From: Enterobacteriaceae bacterium UBA5654
Lineage (GTDB): Bacteria; Pseudomonadota; Gammaproteobacteria; Enterobacterales; Enterobacteriaceae
Direction of reading: 5' to 3'
DNA length: 64,000 nucleotides
NCBI GenBank assembly: GCA_002421005.1
Contig: DIJC01000010.1
Coordinates: 1 to 64,000, forward strand
A program made the translations under genes and the position numbers. Position 1 is the first letter of the stretch. Each line of letters opens with the position of its first letter. The notes under the pieces are model-generated. The model was not told the DNA's origin, ran no database searches, and worked only from the letters and a program-made list of their open reading frames with translations. Positions 1 to 9,533 of the stretch are shown here, piece by piece.

Positions 1-25
1 GCGAGAGTAGGGAACTGCCAGACAT
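1..25 (+). rRNA. rrf: 5S rRNA, 3' end only
   Basis: The first 25 bases match the 3' end of enterobacterial 5S rRNA (GCGAGAGTAGGGAACTGCCA followed by GACAT, where E. coli has GGCAT). The rest of the gene and presumably a whole rrn operon lie to the left of the window. In E. coli K-12 the rrnD operon ends convergently to yhdZ, which is the same arrangement as here, so this is probably the distal end of the rrnD equivalent. The extreme 3' end is taken from comparison with E. coli 5S. Confidence 0.9.
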
Positions 26-33
26 CAAATAAG

Positions 34-64
34 AAACCCCGGTCTTTTAGACCGGGGTTTTTTT
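34..64 (+). terminator. Intrinsic terminator of the rRNA operon
   Basis: A perfect 12-bp stem (34-45 with 49-60, core ACCCCGGTCT) and a 3-base loop are followed by a run of T. It sits just after the 5S 3' end and faces the convergent yhdZ gene. This is the expected rrn operon terminator. Confidence 0.9.
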
Positions 65-148
65 GCATTTACAGAGCGGTGAAAAAAACCGACTGAAAGA
101 TTATTATTGGCAGGTGAAGTCCCTTTCACCTCCGCCAGAGTATCAAAA

Positions 149-907
149 TTAATGAATAACCTGCGATAAAAACGCTCTTGTACGCTCTGATTTAGGTCGG
201 GCAAAAAACTCATCGGGAGCGGCCTGCTCAACTATTTCTCCACGATCCATAAATATCACCCGGTCCGCTACGGTCCGCGCAAAACCCATTTCATGCGTTA
301 CGCATAGCATCGTCATGCCCGACTGTGCCAGGCCAATCATGGTATCGAGAACTTCCTTCACCATCTCTGGATCGAGCGCCGACGTGGGTTCATCAAACAG
401 CATAATCTTTGGCTTCATACATAGCGAACGCGCAATCGCTACGCGCTGCTGCTGGCCACCGGAAATTTGCCCCGGAAACTTATGCGCATGTTCCGCGATA
501 CGCACGCGCTCCAGATAATGCATCGCCAGCGCTTCGGCTTCTTTTTTCGGGATTTTACGTACCCAAATTGGTGCCAGCGTACAGTTCTGTAGCACGGTCA
601 AATGTGGGAACAGATTGAAGTGCTGGAATACCATACCTACTTCCTGACGTACCTTTTCAATATTACGGATATCGTCATTAAGCTCTATTCCATCGACCAC
701 AATTCTTCCCTGCTGATGTTCTTCCAGATGATTAATACAGCGTATGGTGGTCGATTTTCCCGAGCCTGAAGGCCCACACAGGACAATACGTTCTCCCTGT
801 TTGACCTTCAGGTTGATATCTTTCAGCACGTGAAACTGACCGTACCATTTATTAACGTTATCGAGCGTGATCATCGCGTCGGCAGGTTGCATTGTTATTT
901 GACTCAT
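149..907 (-). CDS. yhdZ: Polar amino-acid ABC transporter, ATPase subunit YhdZ
   Basis: This is the 252-residue ATP-binding subunit of a polar amino-acid uptake transporter (AapP/GlnQ type). It hydrolyses ATP on the cytoplasmic side of the YhdX/YhdY permease pair. Walker A is GPSGSGKS at residues 45-52, the ABC signature ISGGQQQR at 148-155, Walker B IMLFDEPT at 168-175 and the switch histidine is at 205, so all catalytic motifs are intact. It is the last gene of yhdWXYZ, 7 bp after yhdY, and ends facing the rRNA operon. Family knowledge places it in the general L-amino-acid (Aap/Bzt) group; the exact substrate cannot be read from the sequence. Confidence 0.95.
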   Translation of the reverse strand: MSQITMQPADAMITLDNVNKWYGQFHVLKDINLKVKQGERIVLCGPSGSGKSTTIRCINHLEEHQQGRIVVDGIELNDDIRNIEKVRQEVGMVFQHFNLFPHLTVLQNCTLAPIWVRKIPKKEAEALAMHYLERVRIAEHAHKFPGQISGGQQQRVAIARSLCMKPKIMLFDEPTSALDPEMVKEVLDTMIGLAQSGMTMLCVTHEMGFARTVADRVIFMDRGEIVEQAAPDEFFARPKSERTRAFLSQVIH

Positions 908-914
908 AAAATCC

Positions 915-2018
915 TCAGTGCGGTGTACGCCCGGTGTTAAAGCGCTTTTCCAGATGCTGGCTATAGCGCGACATGCTGAAACAAAAGATCCAGTAGATCA
1001 GTGCGGCAAAAACATAGCCCTCGGTCGACATCCCCAGCCACGCCGGATCCACCGTTGCCTGCTGCACGCTGCTGAAGAGATCGAACAGGCCGATGATGAT
1101 CACCAGACTGGTATCCTTAAACAGCGCGATAATGGTATTTACCAGCCCCGGAATGACCAGCTTCAGCGCCTGTGGCAGGATAACCAGCCCCTGCGTTTTC
1201 CAGTAGCCAAGCGCCAGTGACTCCGCCGCTTCATATTGTCCCTTTGGCAGCGCCTGCAAACCGCCGCGAACCACTTCCGCGACATAAGCAGACTGGAAGA
1301 GGATCACCCCAACCAGCGCGCGGATCAGCTTATCGATACTGGTTCCTTCCGACATAAACAGTGGCAGCATCACCGAAGACATAAACAGCACGGTGATAAG
1401 CGGCACACCCCGCCAGAACTCAATAAACATAATCGACAGAATACGCACTACCGGCATCGTGGAGCGCCGTCCCAGGGCCAGCAAAATACCCAACGGTAAA
1501 GCGCCAGCAATGCCGACGGACGCGATGATCAATGTCAGCGTTAACCCACCCCACTGACGCGTTTCCACGCGCTCCAGTCCAAAGAAGCCACCATAAAGCA
1601 GGAACCAGACGACAACAGGATACGCGACTGCCCAGCAGGCAAGGTAACGCCCGCGCTGCGGCATGGCTTTCCAGAACATCGGCACAATCGACAGCAACCC
1701 GATAACCAGCGCCAGATTAATACGCCAGCGCTGATCGTGCGGATAAAGCCCGTACATAAACTGGCCGAAGCGCTGATGAATAAACACCCAACATGCGCCT
1801 GTTTTGGTACAGTCCGCGCGGGTTGATCCCACCCAGTTAGCCTGCAAAAATGCCCAATTCAACAGCGGAGGAATGAGCTCCCACATTAGCCAGAGACAGA
1901 CAATAGTCAGCAAGCTATTTGACCAGCTGGAAAACAGGTTTTTCCGCATCCAGAGCAATAATCGTCCTGCGCGCGCATTTGTCGGGCGCGGGGGATGAGA
2001 GAGAAGTGCTTTAGTCAT
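915..2018 (-). CDS. yhdY: Polar amino-acid ABC transporter permease YhdY
   Basis: This 367-residue inner-membrane permease is of the HisM/AapM type. The first third has hydrophobic spans and a long external loop. The conserved binding-protein-dependent permease region lies in the C-terminal half, where an EAAESLALGYWKTQ segment corresponds to the EAA loop that docks the ATPase. It lies 9 bp downstream of yhdX and 7 bp upstream of yhdZ, so it is clearly cotranscribed. YhdX and YhdY would form the heterodimeric channel of the transporter. The length and motif agree with the E. coli orthologue. Confidence 0.95.
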   Translation of the reverse strand: MTKALLSHPPRPTNARAGRLLLWMRKNLFSSWSNSLLTIVCLWLMWELIPPLLNWAFLQANWVGSTRADCTKTGACWVFIHQRFGQFMYGLYPHDQRWRINLALVIGLLSIVPMFWKAMPQRGRYLACWAVAYPVVVWFLLYGGFFGLERVETRQWGGLTLTLIIASVGIAGALPLGILLALGRRSTMPVVRILSIMFIEFWRGVPLITVLFMSSVMLPLFMSEGTSIDKLIRALVGVILFQSAYVAEVVRGGLQALPKGQYEAAESLALGYWKTQGLVILPQALKLVIPGLVNTIIALFKDTSLVIIIGLFDLFSSVQQATVDPAWLGMSTEGYVFAALIYWIFCFSMSRYSQHLEKRFNTGRTPH

Positions 2019-2027
2019 CCTCGATCC

Positions 2028-3209
2028 TTAACGCTCAATAAGCGCAATGCGACGGTTATAAATATTCATCAGCAGCGAGATGATGAGGCTAATGATCAGA
2101 TATACCGACATCGTAATAGCAATGGTTTCAATGGCCTGCCCGGTCTGATTAAGCACCGTCCCGGCAAACAGCGAAACCATATCGGGATAACCAATCGCCG
2201 CTGCCAGCGAGGAGTTTTTAACGATATTCAGATACTGACTGGTGAGCGGAGGAATAATGACCCGCAGCGCCTGCGGAATAATCACCTGCCGCAGCGTGAC
2301 CGGATTTGGCAGCCCCAGCGAGCGTGCCGCTTCGTGCTGACCATGCGGAACAGCCTGGATCCCGGCGCGAATAATTTCAGCAATAAACGCAGAGGTATAA
2401 ACCGACAACGCCAGCGTCAGTGCTGCCAGTTCCGGGATCAGCACCATGCCGCCGCGAAAGTTAAATCCGCGCAATTGTGGAATATCCCAGTGCAACGCAG
2501 CGCCGAAAGCCCAGTGCGCCATCATAGGCAGGAGAATAAACAGTGCCAGCATATAAGGCCATGAGCGGCGAAGCTGCCCGGTCTTTATCTGATGGGCTTT
2601 GTTATAGCGGTAAAGACCTGTTGAAAGTAAAGCCGCCAGCAGGAGTGCAATAACAAATGCTGCCAGACCTTCCCCCATCTGCGGAGCCGGAATATATAAT
2701 CCGCGATTGCTCAGAAAAATCAGTTCAAACGCATTCACCGCCTGACGTGGCCCCGGCAGATTACGCAGCACGGCAAAGTACCAGAAGAAAATTTGCAGCA
2801 GCGGCGGAATATTACGGAACGTCTCGATATACACCGTTGAGATTTTACGCAACAACCAGTTATCGGACAGACGGGCAAGGCCGAGAAAAAAACCTAAAAA
2901 AGAGGCGAAGACGATACAGAGCGCAGAAACCAGCAGAGTGTTATATAACCCGACAAGAAATACGCGTCCGTAAGTATCGCCCTGCTCGTAATCAATAAGA
3001 TGTTGCACGATACCAAATCCGGCGCTGCGATCGAGAAACGCAAAACCAGACGTAATACCGCGATTATTCAGGTTAGTAATAGTGTTATGAATCAAATAAA
3101 TCGCGACGCTAATGACCACCACAATCGCGATAATTTGAAACAGCCAGGCACGAACCGCAGGGTTAGAAAAGGACCACGATCCTTTTACGGCTGGGCGGCG
3201 ATGGGACAT
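2028..3209 (-). CDS. yhdX: Polar amino-acid ABC transporter permease YhdX
   Basis: This 393-residue permease partner of YhdY is of the AapQ type. An N-terminal membrane span (after about residue 22) is followed by a periplasmic region and a block of spans. The EAA-loop segment HEAARSLGLPNP near residue 290 contacts the ATPase YhdZ. The gene is second in the operon, about 70 bp downstream of the binding-protein gene yhdW and 9 bp before yhdY. No frameshift or missing motif is visible. Amino-acid import is the family role, but the preferred substrate is unknown. Confidence 0.95.
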   Translation of the reverse strand: MSHRRPAVKGSWSFSNPAVRAWLFQIIAIVVVISVAIYLIHNTITNLNNRGITSGFAFLDRSAGFGIVQHLIDYEQGDTYGRVFLVGLYNTLLVSALCIVFASFLGFFLGLARLSDNWLLRKISTVYIETFRNIPPLLQIFFWYFAVLRNLPGPRQAVNAFELIFLSNRGLYIPAPQMGEGLAAFVIALLLAALLSTGLYRYNKAHQIKTGQLRRSWPYMLALFILLPMMAHWAFGAALHWDIPQLRGFNFRGGMVLIPELAALTLALSVYTSAFIAEIIRAGIQAVPHGQHEAARSLGLPNPVTLRQVIIPQALRVIIPPLTSQYLNIVKNSSLAAAIGYPDMVSLFAGTVLNQTGQAIETIAITMSVYLIISLIISLLMNIYNRRIALIER

Positions 3210-3278
3210 AAATAAACCTCTGTTACCATGACTCTGGGCTGGGCACCGCCGAAACGGTGCCCGTTACATCGCACTGTA

Positions 3279-4304
3279 TTAACGTACCGGCGGAGCGTAC
3301 TGAATGCCGCCGTTGTTCCAGAGATTATTCTGACCGCGTTTAATTTTCAGCGGGCTTTCCGACCCCACATTACGTTCGAACACTTCGGCATAGTTGCCGA
3401 CTTTCTTGATGATGTTATAGGCCCACTTGTTATCCAGTTTCAGATCCTTGCCGTAATCGCCTTCTTTGCCCAGCAGATGAGCCATATCCGGGGTGGCAGG
3501 GTTAGCCGCTTTTTCGTCGACATTTTTCGAAGTGATGCCCATTTCTTCAGCGTTCAGCATGGCAAACAGCGTCCAGCGAACAACGGAGAACCACTCATCA
3601 TCACCGCGACGCACTACCGGGCCCAGCGGCTCTTTCGAAATAACTTCCGGTAACACAATCCACTCTGCCGGGTTACTCAGCTTGATGCGCAGGGCGTACA
3701 GCTGCGACTGGTCGGAAGCCAGCGTATCGCAGCGGCCAGATTCGAGTGCTTTAGCCGATTCATCAGAACGGTCAAATGTCACCGGTGTATATTTCATATT
3801 GTTGGATTTAAAATAATCCGCCACGTTCAGTTCGGTATCCGTACCGGCCTGAATACAGACGGTGGCACCATCCAGCTCTTTTGCGCTTTTCAGTCCGGCT
3901 TTATTGTGGGTCAGGAAGCCGATACCGTCGTAATAGGTTACGCCAGTGAACGCCATCCCCATCCCTGCGTCGCGTGACGAAGTCCAGGTCGTATTACGCG
4001 ATAACATATCGACTTCACCCGATTGCAGAGCGGTAAAACGTTCTTTCGCGGTCAGCGGGGTGTATTTCACTTTGCTGTCATCACCAAAAAGGGCAGCCGC
4101 CACTCCACGACAAATATCCACATCAATGCCGGTAAATTTACCGTTGGCATCTGCGTAGGAGAATCCAGGTAACCCATCGCTAATACCGCACTGAACAAAA
4201 CCCTTCTTTTTCACAGCGTCAAAAGTCGCGCCTGCATGGGCCTGACTGGTAACGGCAAGGAGCGTGCTGGCAGCAACCAGGCTGGCTAACATCATCTTTT
4301 TCAT
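3279..4304 (-). CDS. yhdW: Periplasmic amino-acid-binding protein YhdW
   Basis: This is a 341-residue solute-binding protein of the polar amino-acid family (SBP_bac_3), the substrate-capturing first gene of yhdWXYZ. The start at 4304 is chosen because it is preceded by AGGA and opens a classic signal peptide (MKKMMLASL to SQAHA, cleavage near residue 24). An upstream in-frame ATG at 4451 would bury that signal peptide under 49 polar residues. The mature protein shows the family features, such as the GFVQCGISDGLPGFS strand near its N-terminus and a DGATVCIQAGTDTE hinge segment. In E. coli K-12 yhdW is annotated as a pseudogene; here the frame is intact, so the transporter looks complete. Confidence 0.93.
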   Translation of the reverse strand: MKKMMLASLVAASTLLAVTSQAHAGATFDAVKKKGFVQCGISDGLPGFSYADANGKFTGIDVDICRGVAAALFGDDSKVKYTPLTAKERFTALQSGEVDMLSRNTTWTSSRDAGMGMAFTGVTYYDGIGFLTHNKAGLKSAKELDGATVCIQAGTDTELNVADYFKSNNMKYTPVTFDRSDESAKALESGRCDTLASDQSQLYALRIKLSNPAEWIVLPEVISKEPLGPVVRRGDDEWFSVVRWTLFAMLNAEEMGITSKNVDEKAANPATPDMAHLLGKEGDYGKDLKLDNKWAYNIIKKVGNYAEVFERNVGSESPLKIKRGQNNLWNNGGIQYAPPVR

Positions 4305-4784
4305 AAAGCATCCTGTGTGGCGAAATTTATCGTTATATAGAGGCGTGGGGGATAACGCCTTAAACCTGTCTGTGGCTGTGGCCATACTCTTTAAAGCAAA
4401 GGTAGTGCCAGTTTTGCGCGCGGGAGAATTACCCTTTTGCGGACGCATCACGCAGAGTGTAGAAGGGAAAAATAAGATTTATCGCCCTGGTCTGGTGCAA
4501 AAATAAAACCTGCGCCACAAACTGGAGCAAAAATTTTCTATAAATGAGAGGCAGAGGTAAGGTGATTCAGGGAGTGAATATTACTTTACTATTAAATGGC
4601 AGGCCGCTGTGAGGAGAGTCACAGGAATTTGCGCTATGGTGAAGGGTATAAAACTTTTTGGCGGCAAATAATTAAAATTTGGGATGAAAAAGCATTAAAA
4701 CTTGAGCGGTGGAAATGCATTCGTTTCGACGCACTGCACTCTTTTAAAGCAACAGCGCGGCGGGGAGCCGCGCTGGAAGAAAAC
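4305..4784. other. Intergenic region upstream of yhdW
   Basis: About 480 bp lie between yhdV (upstream, same strand) and yhdW, with no convincing gene on either strand. The region is AT-rich towards 4560-4740 and should contain the yhdW promoter. I could not place a promoter with confidence. A yhdV terminator-like hairpin is listed separately at 4754-4774. Confidence 0.5.
4754..4774 (-). terminator. Hairpin after yhdV
   Basis: A perfect 8-bp stem AGCGCGGC/GCCGCGCT with a 5-base loop lies 11 bp beyond the yhdV stop. On the minus strand the tail is only mildly T-rich (TGTTGCTTT), so termination strength is uncertain. Confidence 0.5.
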
Positions 4785-5006
4785 TTATTTGGTCAGTGCC
4801 ACAATCCCCAGCGTCAGGCCAGCCAGCGCGGCGGCTCCACCTGCGACAGCCCCAGCGGTTTCCCAGTTATCCTGAGTGGTCCCTTTCATGCAGGTATTGG
4901 TATGCACCAGGCGACCCTGATCGTCATAGACCGGTACGCACGGTGAATCATGAGCACAACCCGCAAGAAAGGTTGCCAGCAGTGCAACAGAAATAAATTT
5001 TTTCAT
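4785..5006 (-). CDS. yhdV: Small predicted lipoprotein YhdV
   Basis: This 73-residue protein has a signal peptide and lipobox (LLATFLAGC, modified Cys at residue 17). A short polar segment contains a further Cys pair, and an Ala/Gly-rich hydrophobic C-terminus (AGAVAGGAAALAGLTLGIVAL) could insert in a membrane. It matches E. coli YhdV in size and in position between acrF and the yhdW operon. Its function is unknown. It is separated from acrF by about 270 bp and is probably transcribed on its own. Confidence 0.88.
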   Translation of the reverse strand: MKKFISVALLATFLAGCAHDSPCVPVYDDQGRLVHTNTCMKGTTQDNWETAGAVAGGAAALAGLTLGIVALTK

Positions 5007-5240
5007 GGTGTTACCTCTAAAGAAAGCCTCGTTCAGCGCCGGAAAAGCATGGCATCGGGCATTAGAGATATCTTACCAGACAGCGCAAATACCGTAACAG
5101 GTGAAATACTCTCAAATTATTTGCTGTGTAAATATTATGGAGGGAATCAAGGCGAAAGCGGGTGAGTATGGAGAAATAATGAAGTGGGTAATCGTAGTAA
5201 GAAATTAACACGTTGATTAAGCGGGAAATATACTCCTTTT

Positions 5241-5268
5241 AAAACAAAGGTGCCATCGGCACCTTTGT
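5241..5268 (-). terminator. Terminator of acrEF
   Basis: An 11-bp perfect stem ACAAAGGTGCC/GGCACCTTTGT with a 3-base loop lies 10 bp after the acrF stop. On the minus strand it is followed by TTTT. Confidence 0.8.
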
Positions 5269-5277
5269 CTGTTTTTA

Positions 5278-8200
5278 TTATTTAACGCGGCGGATGGTCC
5301 ATCCCTTTATCACAACAAAGAATACGGGAACAAAGAAAATGGCCAGTATCGTTGCTGAGAACATACCGCCCATCACACCGATGCCCACCGCATTTTGCGC
5401 GCCGCTACCCGCGCCGCTGCTTTTTGCCAGTGGGAACACGCCGAGAATAAAGGCCAGCGAGGTCATCAGAATAGGTCGCAGACGCATACGGGCAGATTCA
5501 AGCGTGGCCTCAATCAGTCCCTTACCTTCTTTTTCCATCAGATCCTTAGCAAATTCGACAATCAAAATGGCGTTTTTGGCAGAAAGACCGATGGTCGTCA
5601 GCAACCCAACCTTGAAATAAACGTCATTGCTTAAGCCAAACAGCGTTGCCGCCAGCAGCACACCGATAATCCCCAGCGGCACGACCATCATGACCGAGAA
5701 CGGCACCGACCAGCTTTCATAGAGCGCGGCCAGACACAGAAACACCACCAGCATCGAAAGCGCGATCAGCGCCGGAGCCTGATCCCCGGATAAACGCTCC
5801 TGGTAAGACAGGCCCGTCCAGTCATAGCCGATACCGGCAGGCAGCTGTGCGGCGAGGCTTTCCATTAACGCCATCGCATCACCTGAACTTTTGCCTGGTC
5901 CTGGCTCACCGACGATTTCCATCGCAGGCAGGCCGTTGAACCGTTCCAGACGCGGTGAACCATAGCTCCAGTGTGCCGAGCTAAAGGCGGAGAAGGGCAC
6001 CATCTGATTACTGGCGCTACGCACGTACAGGTTGTTGATATCTTCCGGCAGCATGCGGAACTGCGCGTCAGCCTGGACATACACTTTTTTCACGCGACCA
6101 CGGTCAATAAAGTCATTCACGTAGCTTCCACCCAGCGCCGAGGAGACCGTCTGGTTAATATCGGAAAGCGATACGCCAAGCGCCTGCGCTTTTTCCTGAT
6201 CGACATCCAGCTTAAATTGCGGTGTATCCTCAAGACCATTAGGCCGCATATTGATCAGCGTATCACGATGCTGCATCGCCATGCCAAGGAGCTGGTTACG
6301 CGCCTGCGTCAGTGCATTGTGACCGAGACCCGCCTGATCGATAAGTTCGAAGTCAAAGCCGGTACCCGTTCCCAGTTCAGAGATGGCTGGCATATTGAAC
6401 GGGATAACCCTGGCGTCGCGGATTTGGCTAAGCGCACCCATTGCGCGGCTAATGATCGCTGCTGCGCTATTCTCTTTACCTTCTCGCTTTTCCCACGGCT
6501 TAAGACTGATAAACGCCATACCGGCGTTTTGCCCCTGGCCGCTGAAGCTAAAGCCGTTAACGGTAAATACGCTCTCAACGTTCGCTTTCTCATCATTGAG
6601 GTAGTATTGGGTTATCCGATCCATAACCTGTTGGGTGCGCTCCTGGGTTGCACCAGCAGGTAGTTGGACCATCGTCAGAAACACGCCCTGATCTTCATTT
6701 GGCAGGAAGGACGTGGGCAGACGGATAAACATCACGGCCATACCAACGGTGATGGCCAGGAAGATAACCAGATAGCGCCCTGTTTTGCGAATAAGCCCGC
6801 CTACGCTATTGGTGTAGTGGTTTACGCTACTGTCAAAAAGGTTATTAAACCAGCCAAAGAAACCGCCCTTAGCAATGTGTTTTTCCGGGGAGGCGGGTTT
6901 AAGCAGCGTGGCACACAGCGCGGGAGTGAGGATCATTGCGACCAGTACCGAGAGTGCCATCGCTGACACAATGGTAATCGAGAACTGGCGGTAGATCGCA
7001 CCGGTTGAGCCGCCAGAGAACGCCATCGGGACGAACACGGCGGACAGCACCATCGCAATACCCACCAGCGCGCCCTGGACCTGCTTCATGGATTTTTCCG
7101 TCGCCTCTCTGGGCGGCAGATGGTCCTCGTGCATGACGCGCTCAACGTTCTCAACGACCACAATGGCATCATCCACCAGCAGCCCTATCGCCAGCACCAT
7201 CCCGAACATGGTTAGGGTATTTATCGTGAAACCGAACGCCTGCAGAATGGCAAATGTTCCCAGCAAAACCACCGGTACGGCAATCGTTGGGATCAACGTT
7301 GCACGAATATTTTGCAGGAACAGGTACATTACCAGGAATACCAGCACGATGGCTTCGAATAGCGTTTTCACCACTTCGTTAATTGAAATCTGCACGAATG
7401 GCGAGGTGTCGTAAGGATAAACCGTCCGCACCCCATGCGGGAAGAAGGGGGCGAGTTCGGTCAGCTTGCTTTTCACGGATTTCGCAGCATCCAGCGCGTT
7501 CGCGCCGGTGGCGAGCTTGATCCCAAGACCCGTCGCGGGGCGTCCATTGATTCGGGCGACGGTATTGTAGTTTTCGCCGCCCAGTTCGATGCGCGCCACG
7601 TCTTTTAAATGGACGATTGAGCCGTCGGCATTGACTCGCAGCGTGACGTTGCCGAATTCCTCAGGATCTTTAAGCCGCGTTTGGGCAATGATGGAGGCGT
7701 TGAGTTGCTGGCCTTTCACTGCAGGCGCGCCACCAAGCTGACCGGCGGCGACCTGATCGTTCTGTACTCTCAACTGATTAATGATATCAATCGGCGTGAG
7801 CTGGTATTTATTCAGCAGGTTCGCATCCAGCCAGATACGCATCGCATACTGGGCACCGAACAGCTGGACATCCCCGATACCATTCAGGCGGCTAATCGGA
7901 TCTTTAAGATTCGACGCTACATAATCGGCAATATCCTCCTGGGTAACGCTCGGATTGTCAGAAATGAAACCGGCCACCATCAGGAAGCTACTGGTGGATT
8001 TTTTAACTGAAATCCCCTGTTGTTGTACTTCTTGCGGCAGCAGCGGCATGGCGAGCTGGAGTTTATTCTGAACCTGAACCTGCGCAATATCCGGGTTAGT
8101 ACCCGAATTAAAGGTCAGGGTGATAGTCACGCCCCCGGCGGAGTCGCTGGTGGAGGACATATACATCAGGTTATCAATACCGTTCATATTCTGTTCGATA

Positions 8201-8391
8201 ACCTGAGTGACGGTATCCTGAACCGTCTGCGCATCTGCTCCCGGATAGGTGGCGGAGACGGAAACGGCAGGCGGTGCAATGGTCGGATACTGCGCGACGG
8301 GCATTTGTAAAATCGCCATCGCCCCTGCCATCATCAAAATGATAGCCAGAACCCATGCGAAAATCGGTCGTCTGATAAAAAAGTTAGCCAT
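5278..8391 (-). CDS. acrF: RND multidrug efflux transporter AcrF
   Basis: This 1037-residue inner-membrane proton/drug antiporter of the HAE1-RND family forms a trimer that works with AcrE and TolC. It starts with MANFFIRRPIFAWVLA, the conserved first transmembrane segment. The proton-relay pair lies in LAIGLLVDDAIVVVE (about residues 407-408). The partner Lys is in LSAKNAIL and the Thr in ILMTSLAF in the second half. It is longer than a single repeat and shows the two-fold RND architecture without interruption. It lies 11 bp after acrE, with acrS divergent. AcrB is a close paralogue; the acrS/acrE/yhdV neighbourhood identifies this copy as acrF. Confidence 0.96.
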   Translation of the reverse strand: MANFFIRRPIFAWVLAIILMMAGAMAILQMPVAQYPTIAPPAVSVSATYPGADAQTVQDTVTQVIEQNMNGIDNLMYMSSTSDSAGGVTITLTFNSGTNPDIAQVQVQNKLQLAMPLLPQEVQQQGISVKKSTSSFLMVAGFISDNPSVTQEDIADYVASNLKDPISRLNGIGDVQLFGAQYAMRIWLDANLLNKYQLTPIDIINQLRVQNDQVAAGQLGGAPAVKGQQLNASIIAQTRLKDPEEFGNVTLRVNADGSIVHLKDVARIELGGENYNTVARINGRPATGLGIKLATGANALDAAKSVKSKLTELAPFFPHGVRTVYPYDTSPFVQISINEVVKTLFEAIVLVFLVMYLFLQNIRATLIPTIAVPVVLLGTFAILQAFGFTINTLTMFGMVLAIGLLVDDAIVVVENVERVMHEDHLPPREATEKSMKQVQGALVGIAMVLSAVFVPMAFSGGSTGAIYRQFSITIVSAMALSVLVAMILTPALCATLLKPASPEKHIAKGGFFGWFNNLFDSSVNHYTNSVGGLIRKTGRYLVIFLAITVGMAVMFIRLPTSFLPNEDQGVFLTMVQLPAGATQERTQQVMDRITQYYLNDEKANVESVFTVNGFSFSGQGQNAGMAFISLKPWEKREGKENSAAAIISRAMGALSQIRDARVIPFNMPAISELGTGTGFDFELIDQAGLGHNALTQARNQLLGMAMQHRDTLINMRPNGLEDTPQFKLDVDQEKAQALGVSLSDINQTVSSALGGSYVNDFIDRGRVKKVYVQADAQFRMLPEDINNLYVRSASNQMVPFSAFSSAHWSYGSPRLERFNGLPAMEIVGEPGPGKSSGDAMALMESLAAQLPAGIGYDWTGLSYQERLSGDQAPALIALSMLVVFLCLAALYESWSVPFSVMMVVPLGIIGVLLAATLFGLSNDVYFKVGLLTTIGLSAKNAILIVEFAKDLMEKEGKGLIEATLESARMRLRPILMTSLAFILGVFPLAKSSGAGSGAQNAVGIGVMGGMFSATILAIFFVPVFFVVIKGWTIRRVK

Positions 8392-8402
8392 TCGTTGTCA
8401 CC

Positions 8403-9533
8403 TTATTGCGCAGGTTGAGCGATCGTGGCGTGGACGGTGGCACCGGGGGAGACTTTCTGTAACCCGCTGACAATAACCTTGTCGCCTTCCTGCAATCCGC
8501 TGCTAATCAGCCACTTATCGCCCATTGCCTGCGGAGCGACGACATTACGCAACTCAACTTTATTTTCAGCGGTAACGACCATGACCGTGGCATCGCCGCG
8601 CGGTGTACGGGTCACGCCCTGCTGGGGAACGAGAATGGCGTCAGGCTGCACGCCCTGATCAATACGAGCGCGAACAAACATGCCCGGCAATAGCTGGTGC
8701 TGTGGATTGGGGAAAACCGCGCGCAGGGTAATGGAACCGGTATTTTCATCAACCGTTACGTCAGAGAACTGGAGCGTGCCTTTTTCTGCGTAGGGCTGAC
8801 CGTTTTCCATAACCAGTTCAACGTTGCTGGCCTGGCTGCCTTTTTGCAGGCTGGCCTGCTTAAGACGCATAAAATCGGCGCTGGACTGTGTGACATCCAC
8901 ATAAATCGGATCGAGCTGCTGAACGGTCGCCAGCGCGTTGGCCTGGCCGTTAGTCACCAGCGCCCCTTCGGTTACGAACGATTTACCAATGCGACCGCTG
9001 ATCGGTGAAATCACTTTGGTATAAGCGAGGTTAATGCGGGCGGTCTCAACGGCAGCTTTCGATGCCAGCACGCTGGCGTCGGCCTGACGCGCATTCGCGA
9101 CCGCCTGATCGTAATCCTGCTGGCTGATGTATTGGGTTCCCAGTAGCGGAACATAGCGTTTTACCGTCAGGTGGGCGGTATTTGCCGCCGCTTCACTTTT
9201 TGCGAGATCGCTTTTCGCGCTGTCCCAGGCCACCTGATATGTTGCCGGATCGATTTGGTACAGCGACTGCCCGCCTTTAACATCGCTGCCTTCTGTAAAA
9301 TTACGCGACAGAATAATGCCATTCACCTGCGGACGGACTTCGGCGATACGAAAGGCGGAAGTGCGGCCGGGTAGTTCAGTGGTCACTGTCAGAGGGGCGC
9401 TTTTCACAACATGAACGGTGACCTGCGGAGTCGGTAACTGTGGCGGTGTTTTTTCTTTATCATCACACCCTGAAAGCAGCAGGGCAGAAAGAATTAAACT
9501 GGAAAGGAGGGTAGTCCTTGCATAGATCGTCAT
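8403..9533 (-). CDS. acrE: Efflux periplasmic adaptor lipoprotein AcrE
   Basis: This is a 376-residue membrane-fusion protein that bridges AcrF and TolC across the periplasm. A signal peptide ends in the lipobox LLLSGC (lipidated Cys at residue 23). Barrel-sandwich, alpha-helical hairpin (about residues 95-170) and beta-barrel domains follow in the usual order. Its length is close to the E. coli protein (385). It is the first gene of the acrEF operon and is transcribed divergently from acrS. In E. coli this operon is normally silent under H-NS; the AT-rich upstream region here is compatible with that, but it is inference. Confidence 0.95.
   Translation of the reverse strand: MTIYARTTLLSSLILSALLLSGCDDKEKTPPQLPTPQVTVHVVKSAPLTVTTELPGRTSAFRIAEVRPQVNGIILSRNFTEGSDVKGGQSLYQIDPATYQVAWDSAKSDLAKSEAAANTAHLTVKRYVPLLGTQYISQQDYDQAVANARQADASVLASKAAVETARINLAYTKVISPISGRIGKSFVTEGALVTNGQANALATVQQLDPIYVDVTQSSADFMRLKQASLQKGSQASNVELVMENGQPYAEKGTLQFSDVTVDENTGSITLRAVFPNPQHQLLPGMFVRARIDQGVQPDAILVPQQGVTRTPRGDATVMVVTAENKVELRNVVAPQAMGDKWLISSGLQEGDKVIVSGLQKVSPGATVHATIAQPAQ

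Noticed and set aside
5971..6663. Plus-strand 230-residue frame inside acrF
   Set aside because: Antisense to a conserved transporter; no domain or ribosome site.
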